The position numbers and the translations under genes were made by a program. This document shows, in pieces, positions 58,419-64,000 of a stretch of DNA of 64,000 nucleotides (position 1 is the stretch's first letter; every line of letters begins with the position of its first letter). The notes beneath the pieces are model-generated. The model did no database searches. It saw nothing but the letters and a program-made list of their open reading frames with translations, and was not told the DNA's origin. This DNA is from an uncultured Micrococcaceae bacterium (GTDB lineage: Bacteria > Actinomycetota > Actinomycetes > Actinomycetales > Micrococcaceae), in the NCBI GenBank assembly GCA_947502645.1, contig CANNAD010000001.1, positions 1-64,000 of the forward strand, in the 5' to 3' direction.

Positions 58419-59132
58419 TCAGTTGTCCGGAGGAACCACGGAAACCCGGCTACGGAGGTCCTCCACAGCCGAGCGCACCTGATCATCTGCGGGACAGGCA
58501 ACAGTGAACACAATCGCCGTCCGCGTTCCGGCGAACAGACGCATGGACACGGCGCTCGCCGGCGTCGTCCCCGTGGCAGCCTGGCTGTAGGTCAGGAACT
58601 CGACCGTTGCCTTGGCCTCCTCCGGGGACGTACCCCACCGCCACGTAGTGGTTTTGAGCTGCTCAGTCAGGAGGCTCGGTTCCTGATACCGGAAAAGCTC
58701 CTGCGTGGACGCCTTGTCATCGCCTGCGACGACAAGCGGATCCTGAGCGTTCGTCGAACGTACGGTCACCTCGCAGCCAGATGCACTCGTGTACACGGAC
58801 ACACCGTTCACCATGTCTCTGCTCTGCGTCCACCCCGGCGCATCGACCAATCCGCCTGCAAGGCCAACCTGATCCGACCGTCCGATATAAGCACCGCGCC
58901 CAAACGTCATATCCTGCTCGCGGATCTGGGCGACCGTCTGCGGTGGGAGCTCCCCTGCCCCTGGCCCGGACGTTGCGCGGGCTGTCCCCGAGGGGCTGGC
59001 GGGGCCCGACGGCGGCTCGGAGACGGTCGCTCCGTTGAGTGACCCCGTGGGAATCTGGATGGTACAGCCAGCCAGAGCGACCGCCGTGAGCGTGAGGCAC
59101 AACGCCCTCCTCGGCCCCCGATATACGCGCAT
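58419..59132 (-). CDS. Putative lipoprotein of unknown function
   Basis: This 237-residue protein has signal 'RALCLTLTAVALAGCT' with lipobox 'LAGC', a Ser/Gly/Pro-rich spacer, and a globular domain with one Cys pair ('SGCEVTVRS', 'TVACPADDQ') and 'FGRGAYIGRSDQVGLAGGLVDAPGWTQ'. It should be anchored on the outer face of the membrane. I use the ATG at 59132 with AGGGGA upstream, not the TTG before it. I do not recognise its family. It is divergent from the J-domain gene. Confidence 0.72.
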   Translation of the reverse strand: MRVYRGPRRALCLTLTAVALAGCTIQIPTGSLNGATVSEPPSGPASPSGTARATSGPGAGELPPQTVAQIREQDMTFGRGAYIGRSDQVGLAGGLVDAPGWTQSRDMVNGVSVYTSASGCEVTVRSTNAQDPLVVAGDDKASTQELFRYQEPSLLTEQLKTTTWRWGTSPEEAKATVEFLTYSQAATGTTPASAVSMRLFAGTRTAIVFTVACPADDQVRSAVEDLRSRVSVVPPDN

Positions 59133-59286
59133 CAATTCCCCTGCTACCTTGTTGATTTCTGCGTCAACTCTACGGTGTACCCCACCACGCGCAATGGGTA
59201 GCGCTTCCCATGACCGCTGTGTCTTGTACTATGAACTCCGCACTTATGACCGTCACGCAATCCCCCAACACGACAGGACGTCACCG

Positions 59287-60216
59287 GTGAGCCGAGCTCA
59301 GGTAAATCCCTATGTCGTCCTTGGAGTGCCCGACGACGCAACGATCGAACAGATCCGAAAGGCGTACCGGAAGAAGGCCCGCGCAACTCATCCGGATCAC
59401 GGCGGCAGTGCCGAGAATTTTCATGAAGTGACAGAGGCTTACCAGCTGCTCACGGACGCTTCCGCACGGCAGACCTACGATCGCCGGAACAAGGGTGAGT
59501 CTGCTTCAAAGGCGGCGCCGTCCCAGCCGCGCGGCGCGCAGCCAACCCGCGCACAGCCGTCGTCGGACAGTCGCGGGTTTGGCAAAACTCCGGTGTTCCG
59601 TCCGGCATTCGACCCGGCAACACCCCCGGTGCTACCCCTGTCCCTGGCGGGCCGACAGTCCCACTCCGCACCGCGGCCGCCAAGTTTTCTTCAGCGCCTG
59701 AACTCCACACGCCTTGCGCAGCACGACGCCGAAGAACGCACTGTCGAGCTACTCCAGACAACGATTCTGGGCGAATACCCGGCCGCCCGGCTCGTGAACG
59801 GCGTCCGCTTTGACGACGGTGCGGAAGCAGGATCTATTCTGGTCGGCGGGTACCGGGTGGCCGTCGTCGCCTCCCTCATAGCTTCAGCGCAGGCCTACCG
59901 CTGGAATGGGCGCGAGCTGCTCCACAAGGGACGAACGGTGGGCGGGCCCGCGCTCCAGGAGACTGTTCGGGCGGTGCAGGGTTACCTTCCCGGATGTCAT
60001 GTGTCCGGTTGGCTGGTGCTGCACAACCTGAACGGCAACCCCTTCGAACCGGTCATCGACTACCCGCCGGGCACAGACCGCTCCGCTCTCGCACCGGTAC
60101 ACGCCGTCAACGCGGGCACATTGCCCCGGCACCTCAGACAGTTCATGCTGGCCGGACCGCAATTCAATGTGGTCCAGTTGCCGGTGCTGGCGCGCCTGCT
60201 CGAAGCCACCAGCTGA
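59287..60216 (+). CDS. J-domain protein with degenerate NERD-like domain
   Basis: The protein has 309 residues: a J-domain (8-66, HPD at 35-37), a Pro/Ser/Gln linker (70-140) and a C-terminal domain (149-250) that resembles a NERD nuclease-related domain ('GVRFDDGAEAGSILVGGYRVAVV', 'YRWNGRELLHKGR', 'GWLVLHN'). The acidic and Lys residues expected in active NERD domains ('DIDH', 'DSK') are replaced ('AGSI', 'ASL'). It would stimulate a DnaK partner, perhaps at nucleic acid. The GTG start (59287) fits the J-domain start; the ORF track begins 84 codons earlier. Confidence 0.72.
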   Translation: MSRAQVNPYVVLGVPDDATIEQIRKAYRKKARATHPDHGGSAENFHEVTEAYQLLTDASARQTYDRRNKGESASKAAPSQPRGAQPTRAQPSSDSRGFGKTPVFRPAFDPATPPVLPLSLAGRQSHSAPRPPSFLQRLNSTRLAQHDAEERTVELLQTTILGEYPAARLVNGVRFDDGAEAGSILVGGYRVAVVASLIASAQAYRWNGRELLHKGRTVGGPALQETVRAVQGYLPGCHVSGWLVLHNLNGNPFEPVIDYPPGTDRSALAPVHAVNAGTLPRHLRQFMLAGPQFNVVQLPVLARLLEATS

Positions 60217-60246
60217 TCTCTCCCGGGTACGGCTCTTCGCTGGGCC

Positions 60247-60252
60247 TACAAT
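60247..60252 (+). promoter_or_regulatory. -10 box for a leaderless trmL transcript
   Basis: TACAAT ends seven bases before the first base of the trmL GTG start, the usual distance to a transcription start. No ribosome site is present. This suggests the message begins at the start codon. No clear -35 box is seen. Confidence 0.55.
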
Positions 60253-60258
60253 GGGTAA

Positions 60259-60726
60259 GTGTTTCGCATCCTCTTCCTCACACCCGAGATCCCCGGCAAT
60301 ACGGGCAACGCCATTCGGCTGGCCGCTATTACAGGATCGGAACTGCACCTCGTGGAACCGCTTGGTTTCAGCCTGGAGGATTCAAAGCTGCGCCGCGCGG
60401 GTCTTGATTACCATGACCTGGCAGTGCTACGGGTTCATTCCTCACTCGAGGAAGCCTGGAAGGCCCTTGCGCCCCGGAACGTTTACGCTTTCACGTCCGA
60501 CGGCGACACAACGCACATCGACATCCATTACGAACCCGACGACGTCCTGCTGTTCGGACGCGAATCGGTGGGGCTGCCGGACGAGGTCAAGAACGCACCG
60601 GAAATCACCGCTCGCGTGAAACTGCCGATGCTGCCCACCCTACGATCCCTGAACCTGGCCAACTCCGCCTCGATTGCTGTTTATGAGGCCTGGCGACAGC
60701 ACGGATTCGCAGGCGCACAACTCTAG
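60259..60726 (+). CDS. trmL: tRNA (cytidine/uridine-2'-O)-methyltransferase TrmL
   Basis: This 155-residue SPOUT methyltransferase has 'ILFLTPEIPGNTGNAIRLAAITGSELHLVEPLGF', 'LLFGRESVGLPDEV' and 'LPMLPTLRSLNLANSASIAVYEA', the knotted SAM-binding core of TrmL/YibK. It methylates the ribose of base 34 in leucine tRNAs. The GTG start has no ribosome site, but a -10 box ends seven bases before it, so the message is probably leaderless. Confidence 0.94.
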   Translation: MFRILFLTPEIPGNTGNAIRLAAITGSELHLVEPLGFSLEDSKLRRAGLDYHDLAVLRVHSSLEEAWKALAPRNVYAFTSDGDTTHIDIHYEPDDVLLFGRESVGLPDEVKNAPEITARVKLPMLPTLRSLNLANSASIAVYEAWRQHGFAGAQL

Positions 60727-60771
60727 GCCAACAACACGGCCCCTACCCATCCCACTAGACAAGGAGAACCC

Positions 60772-61572
60772 GTGGTGTCAGAACCCGGCAGCACCCTCAG
60801 CGTAGACGCGAAGCAATTCGACGCCCTCTCCCCCGCGCTCTGGAACCCCATGGGAAACGCCCTCGTTGCAGCCGCACGGTTGGAGGCGAATGACCATGCA
60901 CTGAATGTTTTCTGCCGAACCGGTGCGAGCGCTCTCCCCGCGGCCCAGACCGTGGGAAAGGGCGGAAGAATTGACGCCACTGATCCCTCAGCTGGCATGC
61001 TCGAAATCGCCAGTCGAAAGGCCCACGCGTTGGACCTCGAACAACTCAATCTGGTGCACACCGATTCACTGACACCATCAAAGACGTCCAGATACGACGC
61101 CGTAATAGTGGCGTACGATCTTTTCACCCTGCCGGACCCAGACGCCGCCGGCAGCGAACTCGCCGCCCTACTCCGGTCTGGCGGAAGGTTCGCAGTATCA
61201 GCATGGTCCAGCGGCGCCCATGCCGATTTCGCAGAAACACTGGTTGGTATCTGCACCAGTCACGCCCCTCATGCTGCTGACCACGCGTCACGGGTTGCCC
61301 GTAATACCCGCCGAGTTGATACACCCGAAAAACTCATGGACTGGCTATCCAGTCTCCAACTGGGCAACGTGGAAATCGCCCCCACCAATGTGTCAGTCCC
61401 CTTGACCGCAGACCTCGCCTGGTCCCTCGTAGAAGGCACCTGGTACTCTGCTCTTCTCCCAGAGGACCCGCGCACAAGAGAAGACGTCCGGGCAGAGTTC
61501 GTCCAGGAACTCGGCGAAGACTACGTGCTCAATGCGAACACGTTGATGGCTGTCGCGGAACCACTGCACTGA
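60772..61572 (+). CDS. Class I methyltransferase-like protein
   Basis: This 266-residue protein follows the Rossmann methyltransferase order: 'ALNVFCRTGASALPAAQTVGKGGRIDATDPSAGMLEIASRKA' and 'YDAVIVAYDLFTLPDPDAAGSELAALLRSGGRFAVSAWSSG'. Motif I, normally D/E-x-G-x-G, reads 'NVFCRTG' (45-51), which would weaken SAM binding. The C-terminal 'LEGTWYSALLPED'-like region suggests a UbiE/menaquinone methyltransferase relative. The start is GTG with AAGGAG. The substrate is unknown. Confidence 0.7.
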   Translation: MVSEPGSTLSVDAKQFDALSPALWNPMGNALVAAARLEANDHALNVFCRTGASALPAAQTVGKGGRIDATDPSAGMLEIASRKAHALDLEQLNLVHTDSLTPSKTSRYDAVIVAYDLFTLPDPDAAGSELAALLRSGGRFAVSAWSSGAHADFAETLVGICTSHAPHAADHASRVARNTRRVDTPEKLMDWLSSLQLGNVEIAPTNVSVPLTADLAWSLVEGTWYSALLPEDPRTREDVRAEFVQELGEDYVLNANTLMAVAEPLH

Positions 61573-61590
61573 CCGAGCCTTCGCCCGGAC

Positions 61591-61617
61591 CCATCCGAAA
61601 CTCCCACGACACCGAAT
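61591..61617 (+). promoter_or_regulatory. SigK-type promoter of sigK
   Basis: CCATCC (61591-61596) and CCGAAT (61612-61617) with a 15-bp spacer match the -35 and -10 sequences I recall for SigK promoters in M. tuberculosis (CCATCC and CCGAAT). It lies 46 bp before the sigK start, so sigK probably activates itself. Confidence 0.75.
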
Positions 61618-61663
61618 AAGGGGTACAGCATGGGATATTCCAGGAGCCCTATGCTGGAGATCT

Positions 61664-62281
61664 ATGGAAAATCCGATCAGTAGTCAATCGTCCGCCACAG
61701 GTGGCGATCCGGTACGAAAGGCAGGTGAGTCAGCTGATCAGAGTCATCTCATTGACTTGCTTGAGCAGATCTCCGGTGGAGATCAGGATGCCTTCGCACA
61801 GTTCTACAATCACACGTCCAAGCGGGTCTACGGACTGGCACGCCGCGTGTTGGTAGATGCAGAGCTGAGCCGGGACGCCACCCAGGAAGTGTACCTGCAG
61901 GTGTGGAACTCGGCCGGAAAATACAGTCAGAAAAGCGGAACCCCGCTGGCCTGGTTGATGACTCTGGCACACCGCAGGGCCGTGGACAAGGTCCGTTCGC
62001 AGCAGAGCGCCACGGCACGCGAAGCCCGCTACGGTGCAGCAATGCAGGTACCGGACCGGGATGACGTAGCGGAAACTGTGGAACAGCAGCTGGAGGCAGA
62101 AGCCGTGGTGACCTGTCTCGAGACACTGACACAGACTCAACAGGAGTCTGTGCGCATGGCCTACTACGGTGGACTGACCTACCGGGAAGTGGCAGAAAAA
62201 CTCGGGGCTGCCGTCCCCACCATCAAATCCCGGATCCGGGATGGACTCATACGACTCAGGAACTGTCTGGAGGTGAATTGA
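61664..62281 (+). CDS. sigK: ECF sigma factor SigK
   Basis: This 205-residue ECF sigma factor has region 2 ('VLVDAELSRDATQEVYLQVWNSAGKY', 'WLMTLAHRRAVDKVR') and region 4 ('LTYREVAEKLGAAVPTIKSRIRDGLIRLRN'). The pairing with an RskA-like gene two bases downstream, and a SigK-like promoter upstream, support the SigK assignment. GGAG stands five bases before the ATG. It would direct RNA polymerase to a small regulon outside this window. Confidence 0.9.
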   Translation: MENPISSQSSATGGDPVRKAGESADQSHLIDLLEQISGGDQDAFAQFYNHTSKRVYGLARRVLVDAELSRDATQEVYLQVWNSAGKYSQKSGTPLAWLMTLAHRRAVDKVRSQQSATAREARYGAAMQVPDRDDVAETVEQQLEAEAVVTCLETLTQTQQESVRMAYYGGLTYREVAEKLGAAVPTIKSRIRDGLIRLRNCLEVN

Positions 62282-62282
62282 A

Positions 62283-63092
62283 ATGCGGAACGACATGAAC
62301 AATCAGTTCGGTGAAAACCTCACCCATGACCTGAAAAATGGCCTCTTGCTTGAATGGGCGGAGCTGTACGCACTCAATGCCCTCTCGGACGCAGAACGAA
62401 CGCAGATCGAAGCCCATGTAGCAGCAGCAGATCCAGCGACCAGAGACCCGTTTGAGGCCAGAGTGGCAATGGCTCGCGATACCCTGTCCGCTGCCTACGG
62501 CAATGTTCAGACGGAACCTCCTGCCGACCTCCTCGCCAGCATCATGACCGAGCTGCCTACCGCGGACAATGGTCAGAAAACCGGGGACAATTCAACGCCT
62601 TCTGCAACGGTCTCCGATCTGGGCCAGCATCGGGAGAACCGGAAAAAGCGGTTTACTCCAGGCCAGTGGATCCTTTCCGCTGCGGCGGCCGTCGCCGTCA
62701 TCGTCGCTGGTGTGACTGTCACGCAGAACCTGCAGCCGGACTCGCTCACGGACCAGATCATGACCGCCACAGACGTTCAGCAACGGACGCTGGACATCGC
62801 CGGAGGTTCCGCAGAGGTCAGTGTCTCGGAATCGACGAACGCCGCCGTCGTGGCCATGCGTGACGTGCCACCTCCGCCCGAGGGCAAGGTTTACCAGATG
62901 TGGCGCATACCCGCCGATGGCACGGCTCCAATACCCGCTGGAACGATGACCGGCGAAGACGTGGCCAACGGCAAGCCCACGCCAGTGTCCAATATTGACC
63001 CCTACTCGGCTCTGGCCATCACCATCGAACCAGAAGGCGGATCGAAAACGCCGACGACGCCGGTCATAGCCTCCATTCCGCTGGAAAGCTGA
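62283..63092 (+). CDS. rskA: Anti-sigma-K factor RskA
   Basis: This 269-residue protein has an N-terminal anti-sigma domain ('WAELYALNALSDAERTQIEAHVAA', 25-48), one membrane span (about 129-147) and the extracytoplasmic RskA domain ending with 'VPPPPEGKVYQMWRIPADGTAPIPAGTMTG' and 'LAITIEPEGGSKTPTTPVI'. It should hold SigK at the membrane until cleaved in response to an outside signal. It starts 1 bp after the sigK stop. Confidence 0.92.
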   Translation: MRNDMNNQFGENLTHDLKNGLLLEWAELYALNALSDAERTQIEAHVAAADPATRDPFEARVAMARDTLSAAYGNVQTEPPADLLASIMTELPTADNGQKTGDNSTPSATVSDLGQHRENRKKRFTPGQWILSAAAAVAVIVAGVTVTQNLQPDSLTDQIMTATDVQQRTLDIAGGSAEVSVSESTNAAVVAMRDVPPPPEGKVYQMWRIPADGTAPIPAGTMTGEDVANGKPTPVSNIDPYSALAITIEPEGGSKTPTTPVIASIPLES

Positions 63093-63116
63093 ACGACGCC
63101 TGAAACTCGTGCAGGT

Positions 63117-63887
63117 CTAGAAACCCGCGAAAGTCGCCGGGGTGTTCACGCCCACAACGTGAAACGCCTCGGCGCTGAGCCCGTCACCAAGACCGCCCCT
63201 CACAGCGTTTTCACGCAGGATGGATCTGACCCCGGAATCCATGGCGTCCAGCTCAGGATGCTGACTGGAATGAATGCGGATGGCCGCCAGCTTGGCGTCG
63301 GTATGGGATGAGATGTCCACAAAGTGGTTTTCGCGTTCCAGGGGCGCACCGTACAACCACATCCACTGAACCTTGAACGCTTCCAAGCCGGCATCTGCCA
63401 GTTCGGGATAGGCAAAGGGATTCTCCACCGCCGGATACACTGCCCTCGTCACAGCCTCGCCGCAGGCCAGGTGATCAGGGTGACTCTTCTGCAGCCGGTC
63501 CCAGCTCCGCTCCGGGTGCATAGCGACGACGATATCGGGACGCACCTCCCGGATGACCCGGACCACATCCCGGATGACGTCATGGCTGGCCTCGAGATAC
63601 CCGTCCGCGTAGCCCAACCAGCGGATATCCTCCACACCAACCAGCGCGGCAGCCGCCTTTTGTTCCGACTGACGCATTGCCACGATATCCGGACGGTGCG
63701 CGTCATCGAACCCGCCGGCGTCGCCGTCGGTCATGATGCAATACGTGACGTCCGCTCCGGCATCCGCCCACCCCGCGATCGTCCCCGCGGCACCAAAATC
63801 AATATCATCGGGATGTGCACCGAAGCACAACACCCGCCGGGGAGAGATACTCTTCGTGAGATTTCCCAAAGCCGCATTCATGGACAC
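63117..63887 (-). CDS. PIG-L family N-acetylglucosaminyl deacetylase
   Basis: The 256-residue zinc enzyme has 'FGAHPDDIDFGAAGTIAGW' (HPDD metal site and base) and 'HPDHLACG' (the second His set), as in MshB, Mca and related deacetylases. Possible substrates include mycothiol precursors or surface-glycan N-acetyl groups. I place the start at the GTG at 63887, which has GGAG five bases upstream and lies one base after the etfA stop; an ATG two codons later (63881) is the alternative. It is in an operon with etfA. Confidence 0.88.
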   Translation of the reverse strand: MSMNAALGNLTKSISPRRVLCFGAHPDDIDFGAAGTIAGWADAGADVTYCIMTDGDAGGFDDAHRPDIVAMRQSEQKAAAALVGVEDIRWLGYADGYLEASHDVIRDVVRVIREVRPDIVVAMHPERSWDRLQKSHPDHLACGEAVTRAVYPAVENPFAYPELADAGLEAFKVQWMWLYGAPLERENHFVDISSHTDAKLAAIRIHSSQHPELDAMDSGVRSILRENAVRGGLGDGLSAEAFHVVGVNTPATFAGF

Positions 63888-63888
63888 G

Positions 63889-64000
63889 CTAACTCCGTCG
63901 CTTCTTGATCTCTTCTGTGGCCTGCGGCAGAACCGTGAACAGATCCCCCACGACTCCGAAATCTGCAATCTCGAAGACCGGCGAGTCAGCGTCCTTGTTC
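63889..64000 (-). CDS. etfA: Electron transfer flavoprotein alpha subunit, C-terminal fragment
   Basis: Translation of the last 112 bases on the minus strand gives 37 residues, including '[17 protein letters not shown]' and '[14 protein letters not shown]', the diagnostic FAD-binding end of ETF alpha (FixB). The rest lies beyond the window, so this fragment was too short for the ORF track. ETF passes electrons from acyl-CoA dehydrogenases to the quinone pool. Confidence 0.95.
   Translation of the reverse strand, partial: NKDADSPVFEIADFGVVGDLFTVLPQATEEIKKRRS

Overview
The window is a moderately high-G+C chromosomal segment from an actinobacterium. WhiB1, a PdtaS-type kinase, MtrA-MtrB-LpqB, a very large NAD-glutamate dehydrogenase, a SigK/RskA pair and a FolP2-like protein all point to Actinomycetota. 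The overall resemblance of the proteins suggests an Arthrobacter-like member of the Micrococcaceae, but this rests on memory and not on a search. Genes are tightly packed, with many ATGA overlaps. No gene-free stretch exceeds 300 bases. I saw no tRNA, rRNA, CRISPR array, insertion sequence or prophage.

Region 1 (1-15,000) is a cell-surface glycan locus. It starts with the cut end of an LGFP-repeat wall-binding protein. There follow a GT2 glycosyltransferase, a leftward set (GT2 polyprenyl-phospho-sugar synthase, DUF2304 membrane partner, GT4 transferase, Wzx-like flippase, pyruvyl transferase), a large DUF6541/GT-C-like membrane protein, and a leftward operon glf-glfT2-wzm-wzt. The operon should make UDP-galactofuranose, polymerise it and export the chain. 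A fused acyltransferase-SGNH protein probably acylates the product. The GT2, DUF2304 and GT-C trio resembles the mycobacterial machinery that adds galactosamine to arabinogalactan.

Region 2 (15,100-30,700) holds a solitary FHA-FtsK/EccC-like ATPase, whiB1, pdtaS and gdh. It then holds a small regulatory and surface locus: an orphan CpaE-like ATPase, a SAF-domain protein, a 72-residue BldC-like helix-turn-helix protein, a LysM protein and an Rv3235-family protein. Two arrays of direct repeats with 10-bp spacing lie at the promoters of this locus. They share a CATCAAAC core and make a good candidate for an undescribed small regulon.

Region 3 (30,700-47,000) is housekeeping: secA, a YcaQ-like protein, hpf, a ComF-like protein, lpqB, mtrB and mtrA, in the order known from Mycobacterium tuberculosis. 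Next is the rightward DUF4129-DUF4350-MoxR-DUF58 operon.

Region 4 (47,000-64,000) has a methionine-synthase-like protein without its zinc ligands coupled to chorismate mutase, a dipeptide/oligopeptide ABC transporter, mnmA-iscS, a FolP2-like and RibD/Rv2671-like pair, a lipoprotein, a J-domain protein with a degenerate NERD-like domain, a probably leaderless trmL, a methyltransferase-like protein, sigK-rskA behind an almost textbook SigK promoter, a PIG-L deacetylase, and the cut end of etfA. The backbone order (metE-like, mnmA, iscS, etfA) again matches mycobacteria, with lineage-specific genes inserted.
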